Below, piece by piece: positions 18,855 to 27,693 of a DNA stretch of 64,000 nucleotides (position 1 is its first letter; the number at the start of each line of letters is the position of its first letter). The stretch is from Lewinellaceae bacterium (GTDB lineage: Bacteria; Bacteroidota; Bacteroidia; Chitinophagales; Saprospiraceae). Location: NCBI GenBank assembly GCA_020636095.1, contig JACJYN010000004.1, positions 1,054,001 through 1,118,000 of the forward strand, written 5' to 3'. The position numbers were made by a program, and so were the translations under genes. The notes below the pieces were generated by a model that worked only from the letters and a program-made list of their open reading frames with translations, searched no databases and had not been told where the DNA came from.

Positions 18855-21359
18855 ATGATAGATTCAACTGAAAAAGGGCCTGGTTCTTCCATGATCAGGG
18901 ATGAGGAAACCACTACCGGAGAACGGTACCCGGACATTTACCACGAATACCGGCCCAATACAACCGTTCTGCAGTATCAGGAAAAGGATGATATTTTTGT
19001 ATACGAGTCCGACAATGGCGCAGCGCTCAAGGTGGAAGTGATATCCGAAGATATTTTCCGTTTTCGGTACGCCCCGGAAGGGCATTTCGAACGCGGTTTC
19101 TCCTACGCTACTGACCCGGCTCTGAAATACCGCCTTCCACAAGTAACCATGGGAGGAGATAACACGCATTATTTCATCCATACCCAAAAGGTGTTTTGCC
19201 GGATCGACAAGCAAAACCTCCAGGTTAGCCTCTACGAAGCGGAAGGCCAGAAGCTGATTTGTGAAGATGCCGAGCCTTATTATTGCCGCCGGACCATGCT
19301 CCGGGGTACGGATCAGGTGAGGATCACCAAGAAAGCGCCACCGTCCGAGGCTTATTTTGGGATGGGCGATAAAACCTGCCCGGCCAACCTTCGGGGCAAT
19401 AAGGTTCAAAACTGGAATACGGACTCTTTCTCTTATAAAAAAGGACAGGATCCGCTCTACCGCTCTATACCGTTTTACTTTGGGTTAAGGGACGGTTTGG
19501 GCTACGGTATTTTTGTCAACAACAGCTACCGGACCCACTTTGACTTTGACAGCCAGCACCAGGGCGTCACCCGCTTTTGGGCCGATGGCGGGGAAATGGA
19601 TTACTACTTCATTCACGGGCCCGCCCTCATGGAAGTAGCCCAGCGATACGCCTGGCTCACCGGGCGCCCCGAATTGCCACCGCTGTGGGCACTGGGGTTT
19701 CATCAATGCCGCTGGAGCTATTACCCCGAAAGCAGGGTCATGGAACTGGCTCAGGAGTTCCGCAGCCGGCAGATTCCCTGCGATGCTATCTATCTCGATA
19801 TTGATTACATGGATGGCTATCGATGCTTTACCTGGAATAAGAATCATTTCCCCAACCCTGCCGCTATGATCGGCAAGCTTCAGGCTCAGGGGTTCCAAAC
19901 GGTGGTTATGATCGACCCTGGCATCAGAGTGGATCCTCAATACATCGTTTATAAGAAAGGGCTGGAGCAAAATGCCTTTGTCTACCGCTCAACCGGAGAA
20001 CTCATGAGAGGGCCGGTATGGCCGCCGGATTGTGTATTTCCGGATTTCACCCGCCCGGATATCCGCGAATGGTGGGGGCAGTTGTACAAGGGCCTGTACC
20101 TCGAAGACGGCGTCAGTGGCTTCTGGAATGATATGAATGAGCCGGCTGTTTTCAAACTGGATATCGCCACCTGCCCGGATAATGTGCTTCACCACTACGA
20201 TGGCGCCCCCTGTGACCATCGCAAAGCCCATAACATCTACGGACAGCAAATGTCCAGGGCTACCTACGAAGGGCTGAAAAGCCTGAGGCCGGATAAACGC
20301 CCCTTTGTGCTGACCCGGGCGACCTTCAGCGGCGGCCAGCGCTTCGCTTCCGTCTGGACTGGCGATAATGCAGCTACCTGGGAACACCTTCAGCTTGCCA
20401 ACCTTCAGTGCCAACGGCTAGCCGCTTCGGGTTTTTCATTCGTCGGAACTGATATCGGCGGCTTCAACAAGAACCCGGATGGGGAACTCTTCATCCGCTG
20501 GCTTCAGCTGGCTGTGTTTCATCCACTCTACCGGGTCCACTCCATGGGAAATAACGTAGATGGCGCCGCCGAAGCCGAAGCCGAACTCATCCAGGCAGCC
20601 GAGCAGGAAAACCGGATGGATCAGGAGCCCTGGTCTTTTGGAGAAGACAATACTGCCCTGGCCAGAAAAGCCATCGAATTGCGTTACCAGCTTCTGCCCT
20701 ATATTTACACGGCTTTTTATCAGTATAATAAAACCGGAGCCCCGGTTATCCGCAGCCTTTTCCTCTACAGCCAGGAAGACCCGGCCGCTATCGGGCGAGA
20801 GGAAGAATTTTTATTTGGAGGCCATCTCTTAGTGGCGCCCATCCTGGAACCGGGCATTGAAAAGGTTCAGGTATACCTCCCAAAGGGCAGATGGTATGAC
20901 TATTGGAACGGCGCACTCTACGAGGGGAAACAAATGGCAACCTTCGAGGTCCGGCCCGACCGCATTCCCATCCTGGCCAAGGCGGGCGCCGTCATTCCCA
21001 ATTATCCGGTTCAACAGTATGTCGGAGAGCAACAGTTTGAAGAAATTACTCTCCGCATCTATTGCGGCGAGGGGCATAGCACCCTTTATGAAGATGCCGG
21101 CGAAGGATACGGCTATCGGGAAGGCGGGTACAAACTGCGTACATTCATCACAAAAAATGAAGGAAACAGCTTTTCCATTGCGCAGGAAATACGGGGTGAG
21201 TATCCAACCTCTTACCACACTTTCCAGTTATCCTTTTTTGGCCTTTCCTTCCAGGTGAGTAGCTGCCGGGCCGATGGCCAGGAGGTCGCGTTCGAACAGG
21301 ATGGCGCCCAATTGCAGGCAAAGGTTGCGAAGGGCTTTAAAGAGGTGGTGTTGAAGTAA
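18855..21359 (+). CDS. Glycoside hydrolase family 31 (alpha-glucosidase-like)
   Basis: 834 residues. Retaining alpha-glycosidase of GH31, acting on alpha-glucosides. The nucleophile motif WNDMNEP is complete (Asp426), and the acid/base Asp504 sits in VWTGDNAATWEHL. The N-terminal beta-sandwich (about 40-240), the (beta/alpha)8 barrel and the C-terminal beta-sandwich with VAPILEPGIEKVQVYLPKG are all present. There is no signal peptide, so it is probably cytoplasmic. It follows glpD by 21 bases; the kinase gene lies just beyond on the other strand, giving a loose carbohydrate-use neighbourhood. Confidence 0.93.
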   Translation: MIDSTEKGPGSSMIRDEETTTGERYPDIYHEYRPNTTVLQYQEKDDIFVYESDNGAALKVEVISEDIFRFRYAPEGHFERGFSYATDPALKYRLPQVTMGGDNTHYFIHTQKVFCRIDKQNLQVSLYEAEGQKLICEDAEPYYCRRTMLRGTDQVRITKKAPPSEAYFGMGDKTCPANLRGNKVQNWNTDSFSYKKGQDPLYRSIPFYFGLRDGLGYGIFVNNSYRTHFDFDSQHQGVTRFWADGGEMDYYFIHGPALMEVAQRYAWLTGRPELPPLWALGFHQCRWSYYPESRVMELAQEFRSRQIPCDAIYLDIDYMDGYRCFTWNKNHFPNPAAMIGKLQAQGFQTVVMIDPGIRVDPQYIVYKKGLEQNAFVYRSTGELMRGPVWPPDCVFPDFTRPDIREWWGQLYKGLYLEDGVSGFWNDMNEPAVFKLDIATCPDNVLHHYDGAPCDHRKAHNIYGQQMSRATYEGLKSLRPDKRPFVLTRATFSGGQRFASVWTGDNAATWEHLQLANLQCQRLAASGFSFVGTDIGGFNKNPDGELFIRWLQLAVFHPLYRVHSMGNNVDGAAEAEAELIQAAEQENRMDQEPWSFGEDNTALARKAIELRYQLLPYIYTAFYQYNKTGAPVIRSLFLYSQEDPAAIGREEEFLFGGHLLVAPILEPGIEKVQVYLPKGRWYDYWNGALYEGKQMATFEVRPDRIPILAKAGAVIPNYPVQQYVGEQQFEEITLRIYCGEGHSTLYEDAGEGYGYREGGYKLRTFITKNEGNSFSIAQEIRGEYPTSYHTFQLSFFGLSFQVSSCRADGQEVAFEQDGAQLQAKVAKGFKEVVLK

Positions 21360-21370
21360 AGGCGGTGTTT

Positions 21371-21428
21371 GGCGGGGCGACATTCGCTTGCCTGAGTAGG
21401 GCTCACGCACGAGCGAATGCCGCCCGCC
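21371..21428. repeat. Long hairpin after the GH31 gene
   Basis: Arms GGCGGGGCGACATTCGCT (21371-21388) and AGCGAATGCCGCCCGCC (21412-21428) pair with one bulge and one mismatch around a 23-base loop. No U-run follows, so it is not a classical terminator. It abuts foldback element P1. Confidence 0.65.
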
Positions 21429-21438
21429 TTTGTACCTC

Positions 21439-21666
21439 AGTGCGCCGGGAACGAAGTTGTTGATCAATAATTTGAGGCTATTTTTTGGCAGGCTCGTCGC
21501 CATGCTCCTACGCTGTAGCCAGCTTCGGCGCAAGCGTAAGGCTATGGCCGGCGGAGACAGGCAAGGCGCGACGGCCGCCCATCCGTATGGACGGAAGGAA
21601 GGAGCAACGCAGCATGGGCGAAAAAGAGCCCAAAGAATTGTTTAAGAATTTCGTTCCCGGCGCACT
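21439..21666. repeat. Foldback intergenic element P1
   Basis: 228 bp with terminal inverted repeats (AGTGCGCCGGGAACGAA at 21439-21455, TTCGTTCCCGGCGCACT at 21650-21666). It is an inverted copy of the element at 62318-62483: both arms match almost base for base (for example GTTGATCAATAATTTGAGGCT, and the stretch GGAGCAACGCAGCATGGGCG). Relative to that copy it carries about 70 extra bases after 21490 and a different centre (CCATCCGTATGG). No convincing coding content. It fills most of the gap between GH31 and yidC. Confidence 0.85.
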
Positions 21667-21708
21667 CAGCCGGGTAAAAATTGCGAACACCGGATGGCCC
21701 GGCCAGGC

Positions 21709-23607
21709 TTATTTCTTTCGCTTCTTCTGCTGTTGCGTTTCCTTTTGTTCCTGGACGCGCTGCTGCTCCTTCAGCGCTGTTTCCAGCCGCTGCTGAAACC
21801 CACCTTTCTTCTTGGGTTTCTTCCGGTACGCTTCCAGTTCCTTTTCGATCTTTTCGTTATCGATGATGTAATTTTTGGTTACAATGGTCTGAGTGATATT
21901 GAAGAGGTTACTGAAGAGCAGATAACAGGTAAGGCCCGAAGCAAAGGTATTGAAGAAACCCAGGAACATAACCGGCATGATATACTGCATGTATTTCATG
22001 GCAGGGTTGGCCGACATGTCCATGTGGCGGGTATTATAGTACGTATAGATCAGCGTGGTGACAGCCCAAAGCACCGTAAACAAACTGATGTGGGCGCCCA
22101 TGTGAAAGGGCAGTTCAAAGGGCAGGTTGACAAACACATCGTAGGAAGAGAGGTCATCCGCCCAGAGGAAGCCGGCTTGCCGGAACTCAATGGAGGCCGG
22201 GAAAAAGCGGTAGAGTGCAAACCAGATCGGCATCTGCAACACCATCGGCATACATCCACCCAGGGGGTTGACCCCAAACTCCCGGTAGAGTTTCATGGTC
22301 TCCATTTGCTGTGCCTGAGGGTCCTCTTTGAACTTTTCCTTCATCCCCTCCAGCCGTGGCTTCAGAGCGCCCATCTTCGACTGGGAGTAAAGCATCCGGT
22401 AAGTCAGCGGATAGAGTAATAGCTTGACGATGAGGGTCAGAAATAGAATGACAATCCCTTTACTGCCAATAAAACTAGACAAGAAGTTGAACAAAGGCCG
22501 GATCACCCAGCGGTTGATCGTCCCGAAAATACTCCAACCAAAAGGGATGACATCCTCCAGGTCATTGCCCAGCGCATTCAAGCGGTCGAACTCGTTGGGC
22601 CCAACGTAGAATTCCATGGCGAAGGTTTCGCTTGCCTCGTGCTGGTAGGGAACGTTGATCTCCGATACCAGCAATTTAAGGTCCTCCGCATCCTCCGGCA
22701 GCATCTTCGTTTCGAGGGTGGCCCCGTCAAAGGCGTCTTTTGCCACCAGTGAGCTGTTAAAGAACTGGTTGGCGTTAGACACCCATTTCACACGCTTGCC
22801 GGACACTTCCTCTTTATCATCAGAAGTGCAGGAGCAATAATCGGGATCCTCATCGACCGGTTTGAAGTAAACGCTGGAATAACGGCGCTCGTAAGTAGTA
22901 TTTTTCTCCAGTTTACCCAGGTAGTTCACCCAATTCAGCCGGATTTCATCCGAATTCTGGCTGATCAGTGTATGGAGGTTTTCAAATTTGATGTCGTATT
23001 CAATATTGTAGGTTCCGTCCGTTATCCGATACTCCTGTTCGAAGTACCCACCGTTATCGGCCACCGCCCGGAAGGTAACCGACTGCTTATCGGCTTTTAC
23101 CACCTCGAAGTACAAATCGCCGCTACTGACGCCACCGGTGGGCAGATTGGCGATCGGGAAAAAATATTCAAATTTGTTCTTTTCGTCCTCGAGCAGGGAA
23201 AGCGGCACTTTTACATCCTTCCCCTCTTCATCGTCAACGATCTTGAAATAATTTTTCAGCAGCGCGTCCTTGATTATTCCACCTTTGTTGCTAAAAGACA
23301 GCTTGAAAAGGTCGTTTTCCAGAACGACTTCCTGGCCTGTTCCGGCAGCAGCCTGGCTAAAGGGCCCAAAAGCAACCTGTTGACGGAGGAGCTTAAGAGA
23401 GTCCGCTTCTGTCTCTACATACTCCAGGCCGGCAGTTGTGTCTTTCTCAATTTCCTGCAGGCTATCCTGTCGTTGTTGAACCGCCTCGATCGAATCCTGT
23501 CGTTGTTGTTGCTCCTGGAGTTCCTCTTCTGTGGGCTGCATAACCTGTTGCCAGGCCAGCAACAAAATAAAAATAAGGGTTAACCCAATTATCGTATTCC
23601 TATCCAT
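21709..23607 (-). CDS. yidC: Membrane protein insertase YidC
   Basis: Inner-membrane insertase that folds membrane proteins with or without Sec. 632 residues, the long Gram-negative form: N-terminal membrane helix (NTIIGLTLIFILLLAW), a coiled Gln/Glu-rich linker, a periplasmic beta-supersandwich domain (about 90-355), then five hydrophobic segments with the family pattern GGCMPMVLQMPIWFALYRFF. The C-terminus is strongly basic. A TTG precedes the ATG at 23607 in frame; I used the ATG. A good promoter lies about 150 bases upstream, leaving a long leader with two hairpins. yidC usually neighbours rnpA or trmE, but not here. Confidence 0.94.
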   Translation of the reverse strand: MDRNTIIGLTLIFILLLAWQQVMQPTEEELQEQQQRQDSIEAVQQRQDSLQEIEKDTTAGLEYVETEADSLKLLRQQVAFGPFSQAAAGTGQEVVLENDLFKLSFSNKGGIIKDALLKNYFKIVDDEEGKDVKVPLSLLEDEKNKFEYFFPIANLPTGGVSSGDLYFEVVKADKQSVTFRAVADNGGYFEQEYRITDGTYNIEYDIKFENLHTLISQNSDEIRLNWVNYLGKLEKNTTYERRYSSVYFKPVDEDPDYCSCTSDDKEEVSGKRVKWVSNANQFFNSSLVAKDAFDGATLETKMLPEDAEDLKLLVSEINVPYQHEASETFAMEFYVGPNEFDRLNALGNDLEDVIPFGWSIFGTINRWVIRPLFNFLSSFIGSKGIVILFLTLIVKLLLYPLTYRMLYSQSKMGALKPRLEGMKEKFKEDPQAQQMETMKLYREFGVNPLGGCMPMVLQMPIWFALYRFFPASIEFRQAGFLWADDLSSYDVFVNLPFELPFHMGAHISLFTVLWAVTTLIYTYYNTRHMDMSANPAMKYMQYIMPVMFLGFFNTFASGLTCYLLFSNLFNITQTIVTKNYIIDNEKIEKELEAYRKKPKKKGGFQQRLETALKEQQRVQEQKETQQQKKRKK

Positions 23608-23634
23608 CAATTCAGCTTTAGGACAAATGAAACA

Positions 23635-23669
23635 GGCTGCGATTAACAGCCATGAGGGAATGCCCCCTC
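23635..23669 (-). promoter_or_regulatory. Two tandem hairpins in the yidC leader
   Basis: Two short inverted repeats lie 28-62 bases before the yidC ATG: GGCTG/CAGCC (23635-23639, 23647-23651) and GAGGG/CCCTC (23654-23658, 23665-23669). They fall inside the predicted 5' leader. A regulatory role is inference. Confidence 0.4.
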
Positions 23670-23756
23670 TCAGGTTTCCAATCCTACTTTTTTGAAAATC
23701 AAAACTTTATAACAAAGCAAGTGAAACTAGACACCTGCTTTTCTCTAAAAGCACCG

Positions 23757-23788
23757 CAAAGGTACAATTTTGTATGTTGATACCGCAA
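23757..23788 (-). promoter_or_regulatory. Bacteroidota-type promoter for yidC
   Basis: On the minus strand, TTG (23788-23786), 21-base spacer, TACCTTTG (23764-23757). Both boxes match the TTG-N19-21-TAnnTTTG consensus. Transcription would start near 23751, giving a leader of about 145 bases. Confidence 0.6.
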
Positions 23789-23837
23789 CCCGAATAGATG
23801 ATTATTGTTCAGGCTTCGACGAAGGGGGGCTATCCCC

Positions 23838-25073
23838 TTACCTGGCGCCTACTTCGAGGGTAGAGCGCTCCACGTCATCCAGGCGGCCGGTATAAGCCAT
23901 CAGGCCCGCCTGCAGGCAATCCATGGCAGCATGCAGGGCCTTTTCATTGAGCACATAAGCAATTCGCACCTCATCCACTCCTAACCCGGGAGTGGCATAG
24001 AACCCCTCTCCTGGGGATAGCATCACGGTGGCGCCATGCAGGTCGAAATCTTCCAGCAACCAGCGGCAAAAACGTTCCGCGCTGTCTATAGGAAACTTAG
24101 CGAAACAGTAAAAAGCGCCTCCTGGACGATAACTCACTACTCCATCCATCCGGCTCAGCCGGTTGTACACCACATCCCGGCGGCGGGCGTACTCCGCCTT
24201 CACCTCATCGATATAAGTTTCTTCCATATCGAGAGTAGCTTCCGCCAGGATTTGCCCCAGGCCGGGAGGGCTGAGCCGCAGTTTGGCGTATCGGGTAACG
24301 GCCTCCAATACCGCCTTATTCCGGGTGACCATCGACCCCACCCGGGCTCCGCAGGCGCTGTAGCGTTTAGAGATCGAGTCCAGCACGATGACGTGATCTT
24401 CAACGCCCTTAAGGTTAAGAGCGGAGAAAAAGGTATTGCCATCGTAGCAAAACTCCCGGTAAACCTCATCGACAAAGAGGAACAGGCCGTATTTTCGGCA
24501 CAATTCCGCCAGGCTTTCCATGGATTCTTTGGAATAGAAACAGCCCGTGGGGTTGTTCGGATTGGTTATAAAAATCCCCTTGGTATCGGAAGTAATCATC
24601 CGCTCAAAAGCAGCCGTATCCGGCAAAGTAAAGCCATCTTCTATATGGCAGGTAACCGGGCGGATGCGGACATCGGCAATCTGGGCGAAGCCATTGTAAT
24701 TGGCGTAAAAGGGTTCGGGTACGATCACTTCGTCCTGATGGTCGAGGCAGGCCAGGAAAGCAAATTGAATGGCTTCCGAAGCACCGGTGGTCACGATAAT
24801 CTCATCCGCACTTACCTCGATGTCAAATTTACGGTAATATTCTGTCAGTTTTTTCCGATAGGAGGCCAGGCCGACGGCGGGGCTGTATTCCAGAACTTTC
24901 ATATTGGTGGCGCGAACCTGCTGCAGGGCATAGGCCGGGGTTTCGATGTCTGGCTGGCCGATATTCAGGTGGTAAACGTGCTTACCCATCTCTTTGGCTT
25001 TATCTGCAAAGGGAATAAGCTTTCTGAACGGTGACATGGGCACATTTTCACCCCGCTTGGAAATCGAAGGCAT
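23838..25073 (-). CDS. PLP-dependent class I/II aminotransferase
   Basis: Fold type I aminotransferase of the aspartate-aminotransferase superfamily, cytoplasmic, 411 residues. It shows the N-terminal LNIGQPDIETP motif, TTGASEAIQFA, the NPNNPTG motif (about 171-177), Asp-Glu-Val-Tyr (FVDEVYREF) and the PLP-binding lysine in DSISKRYSACGARVG (Lys236). The donor and acceptor cannot be told from sequence. The ATG at 25073 follows a GTG in frame; I chose the ATG. An exact -7 box inside an inverted repeat lies 36 bases upstream. Confidence 0.9.
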   Translation of the reverse strand: MPSISKRGENVPMSPFRKLIPFADKAKEMGKHVYHLNIGQPDIETPAYALQQVRATNMKVLEYSPAVGLASYRKKLTEYYRKFDIEVSADEIIVTTGASEAIQFAFLACLDHQDEVIVPEPFYANYNGFAQIADVRIRPVTCHIEDGFTLPDTAAFERMITSDTKGIFITNPNNPTGCFYSKESMESLAELCRKYGLFLFVDEVYREFCYDGNTFFSALNLKGVEDHVIVLDSISKRYSACGARVGSMVTRNKAVLEAVTRYAKLRLSPPGLGQILAEATLDMEETYIDEVKAEYARRRDVVYNRLSRMDGVVSYRPGGAFYCFAKFPIDSAERFCRWLLEDFDLHGATVMLSPGEGFYATPGLGVDEVRIAYVLNEKALHAAMDCLQAGLMAYTGRLDDVERSTLEVGAR

Positions 25074-25099
25074 CACTTGTTAGTTTATAGTTCAAAAAA

Positions 25100-25124
25100 A
25101 ATTAGCCGCAAAGATAGGCTAATT
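25100..25124 (-). promoter_or_regulatory. -7 box within an inverted repeat, aminotransferase gene
   Basis: The minus strand reads TATCTTTG (25116-25109), an exact TAnnTTTG. It is bracketed by a perfect 8-bp inverted repeat, AATTAGCC (25100-25107) and GGCTAATT (25117-25124), which could be an operator. No TTG stands at the expected -33 distance. Confidence 0.45.
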
Positions 25125-25185
25125 TGAAGAGTTTTGAACGAATAACTTTTATACGGAACAACAATATCACTTTTTAGCCAGGCTG

Positions 25186-26007
25186 CTATTCTGCTCGTAA
25201 TGGCGCTAACGAAGTGAAGGCGCCTTCAGGAGCTTTTTCCAAAACGGCGATATCGGTTATGCCCCGCTCTCCGCGGTTGCCACTGAGCAGGATATCGCCA
25301 TATTTCCTGTAATCATCCCAGGGCGTTATAAATGCCGGTTTTTCATCGCTGGCTTTCGGGAAGTAAGCCCACTGCCGCACCAAATAGCTACCGGTATCGA
25401 CATACACATGGTATTTGTTCTCCGGCGTGTCCCCCACTTCCTGGAACGTGAGTTGAAGGACATAGGCGGGAATACCGGACTGGGTAGTGTCTTGACCCAG
25501 GTATTGGATGGCCACGCCCGAATTCTTCAACTTATAGGGCATAACCAGCCAATAGGAATCGTTGATCCAGATGCTGTTGGCGCGCTGGAGGCGGGCCTGC
25601 AAGGTGTCGGGGTTTTCGATTGTCCTTTCGCCTTCCCGCGCCTTACCGGTAAGGCCCTTAATATTAACCAGGTAAACGGCGCTGTCGGCAGGAATCTCAA
25701 TGCGGACGTCTCCGGTAAATTTGTCCCATAGTAAAGTCCGGCGCCCGAAAAAAGTCCATTGCAAAAAGCGGGTATTGTCCCAGGCTTTGCGGCCGCCCAT
25801 GGCCAGCATCACCGAATCGGCAATAGAGATCGCCCGTTCATCCGAATCGGCTGCATTGAAGCCTTTCGAAGCGGGGTTGGCCTCAGCCGTTTTGGCTGCT
25901 CCGGAATCAGTGGAGCCATCACCGGGTGTGGGTTGACAAGCAGATAGTATCAATGAGATTGAAAACAGCAAAGCAGTGAATCGTTCCATACGGTTGATTT
26001 TATCCAT
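25186..26007 (-). CDS. LolA-like lipoprotein of unknown function
   Basis: 273 residues with a lipoprotein signal (LISLILSAC-type lipobox: SLILSACQ). After a low-complexity Ser/Thr/Ala spacer, residues about 55-265 are strand-rich and read like the LolA/LppX-type half-barrel families of Bacteroidota (ADSVMLAMGGRKAWDNTRFLQ near the start, then WTFFGRRTLLWDKFTGDVRI). This resembles the DUF6503 group, but I am not certain. I chose the ATG at 26007; another at 25989 is possible. It lies alone after a hairpin terminator of the upstream pair. Confidence 0.6.
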   Translation of the reverse strand: MDKINRMERFTALLFSISLILSACQPTPGDGSTDSGAAKTAEANPASKGFNAADSDERAISIADSVMLAMGGRKAWDNTRFLQWTFFGRRTLLWDKFTGDVRIEIPADSAVYLVNIKGLTGKAREGERTIENPDTLQARLQRANSIWINDSYWLVMPYKLKNSGVAIQYLGQDTTQSGIPAYVLQLTFQEVGDTPENKYHVYVDTGSYLVRQWAYFPKASDEKPAFITPWDDYRKYGDILLSGNRGERGITDIAVLEKAPEGAFTSLAPLRAE

Positions 26008-26049
26008 GCCCAACAGCGGAGGCCGGGTTTAGGTTTAGTATAGAAAAGA

Positions 26050-26090
26050 TTAGAGCCGCTTTTTCTCAGGACAGGAAAAAGCGGCTCTAA
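26050..26090 (-). terminator. Terminator of the OmpA/HhH gene pair
   Basis: A perfect 16-bp stem (TTAGAGCCGCTTTTTC at 26050-26065, GAAAAAGCGGCTCTAA at 26075-26090) with a 9-base loop, 46 bases past the HhH gene stop on the minus strand. The U-run is short (ATCTTTTCT), so termination is likely but perhaps not complete. Confidence 0.7.
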
Positions 26091-26136
26091 TGTGAAGAAG
26101 CCGGGGTTTCACCCCAAGCAACTCATCCTGGTAGCA

Positions 26137-26808
26137 TTACTTGCCCCCATCGAGTTCATCCTGCCATTTTTTCAGCTCCTCCCATTTGCCTTCGTTAGCC
26201 AACTGGGCTTGCTTTGGCCAGGTATTCGGAACGGCAAGGCGGTAACGTTCGCCAGCCTCAGCCAGAATCTCCTTGATGCGGTCTACGGAAGTGGCGGCGA
26301 GTTCCGCCCAGGTGTTGATGCCGGCTGTATTGAGCAGGCCTTCGATCTTCGGGCCGATGCCCTCTACGATTTTCAGGTCATCCTGTTTAACCTTGCCGAG
26401 AGGGGTGGCAAATACCATGCCTCCTATACTTCTGCTTTTAGCCTCCGGTTTCTTAGTTGCTTCGGCGCCCTCATCGGCAGGGGGCTCGTGCTCAGCCTTC
26501 AGGCGGTCATATTTGCCCTGGATCACAGATTTGTCCGCCTCACAGATCCTGAGTTTCCGCTTCATTTCTTCCATCTCCTTCAAGGTCTCTTCATGCTGAT
26601 ATTTCAGCCCCATGAAGTCCTTTTCCATAGTCGTCAGGTTGTTTTTCAAGCGCGCATTCTCTTCTTCCAGTTCCTTAAGGCGCTTACGGTTACTGAACAA
26701 TAAGGCGCCAAGTAGAAATCCGAGCAGGAAAGCAAGCAGGGAGAGAAGCAGCCACCAGAGCCAGCATGGTTCGAGGGCAGCCAGTAATAAGGTGTTATCT
26801 GTATTCAT
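26137..26808 (-). CDS. Membrane-anchored coiled-coil protein with helix-hairpin-helix domain
   Basis: 223 residues: one N-terminal membrane helix (about 15-38, WWLLLSLLAFLLGFLLGALL), a coiled coil (about 43-105, heptad Leu/Glu/Lys), a short acidic linker, then a helix-hairpin-helix region (about 140-180, DDLKIVEGIGPKIEGLLNTA) of the kind often annotated as flap-endonuclease-1-like. Similar HhH modules bind DNA, or occur in non-DNA roles in ribosomal and membrane proteins. The gene follows the OmpA gene by 30 bases and is likely cotranscribed. Function unknown; no nuclease catalytic residues are visible. Confidence 0.75.
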   Translation of the reverse strand: MNTDNTLLLAALEPCWLWWLLLSLLAFLLGFLLGALLFSNRKRLKELEEENARLKNNLTTMEKDFMGLKYQHEETLKEMEEMKRKLRICEADKSVIQGKYDRLKAEHEPPADEGAEATKKPEAKSRSIGGMVFATPLGKVKQDDLKIVEGIGPKIEGLLNTAGINTWAELAATSVDRIKEILAEAGERYRLAVPNTWPKQAQLANEGKWEELKKWQDELDGGK

Positions 26809-26838
26809 CTTTAAGTCAGTTTTTTGTTTTGCAATGGA

Positions 26839-27693
26839 TTATTGTTTTTTGATCAGGCGAACCTCGACCCGGCGGTTTTCATGCCGCCCTTCTTCCGTTT
26901 CATTAGAAGCTACCGGCTGCCCCTCGCCTTTAGAGACCGTTTCAATCTGATCGGGATCGGCTCCATTGCGAACCAGGAAGCTCTTAATGGCCCGCGTACG
27001 CTCCATTCCCAAACGAATATTGGCCTCGTCCTCACCCACATTATCGGTATGCCCGGTAAGCGTAACTTTTTCACCGGTTTTCTTCATCCGTTCCGCCAGT
27101 TTTTCCAGGTATTCATCCACCTTCGGATCGTATTCCTTTTCGGTAGAGCCAAAGGGGAAACGAATGATGATACGGTCATCCAATTCTTCGACGGTCTCCG
27201 CTACCTTTTCTTCCGGGACGATCCATTCAAAGGCCGATGCCGAGAAAGGATGCTCCTGAACTCCTTCCCGGTCGTCCATGGTCCTCGCCCGGATACGCAC
27301 ACGATCGTCGACTAAGGCGTTTCCAAATAAAGCGCGGATCTGCTCAGCCCGGGCAAAGCCCAGATTTGCAAAATCTTCCGGTTTGGGTTCTCCTTCGAAG
27401 TACATACCTGTGATTTCCAGAATATTGTTGTCTTTCATACCGGCGAGGACCACTTGACGGAGGCTGTCAAAGTTCTCGTTGGTATAAGCTTTGGGATCCG
27501 ACCATTTAAAGTAGACCGGATAATTGGCAATGGCCGCCGCACCTGTATCAGGAGCCGGGCTTACCGCTTCAGTTGTGGTTCCGCCCTTTTCGCCGCAGGC
27601 GTAACAGAGCTCGTCCCTGCATCCATTGTAAGTGAGCAGAAAATAGAGCAACCACACCACAAAAGCGATCAATAGTCTTAAGGGTAAGGACAT
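26839..27693 (-). CDS. OmpA-family peptidoglycan-associated protein
   Basis: 284 residues. An N-terminal hydrophobic segment (LRLLIAFVVWLLYFLLTYNG) acts as anchor or uncleaved signal. The C-terminal OmpA domain (about 165-284) has the conserved LTGHTDNVGEDEANIRLG and NRRVEVRL patterns, with the meso-diaminopimelate-binding Asp and Arg residues. There is no N-terminal barrel. Residues about 55-165 are an unrecognised domain with its own OmpA-like repeats of Glu/Phe. It is the first gene of a pair with the HhH protein. Confidence 0.85.
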   Translation of the reverse strand: MSLPLRLLIAFVVWLLYFLLTYNGCRDELCYACGEKGGTTTEAVSPAPDTGAAAIANYPVYFKWSDPKAYTNENFDSLRQVVLAGMKDNNILEITGMYFEGEPKPEDFANLGFARAEQIRALFGNALVDDRVRIRARTMDDREGVQEHPFSASAFEWIVPEEKVAETVEELDDRIIIRFPFGSTEKEYDPKVDEYLEKLAERMKKTGEKVTLTGHTDNVGEDEANIRLGMERTRAIKSFLVRNGADPDQIETVSKGEGQPVASNETEEGRHENRRVEVRLIKKQ

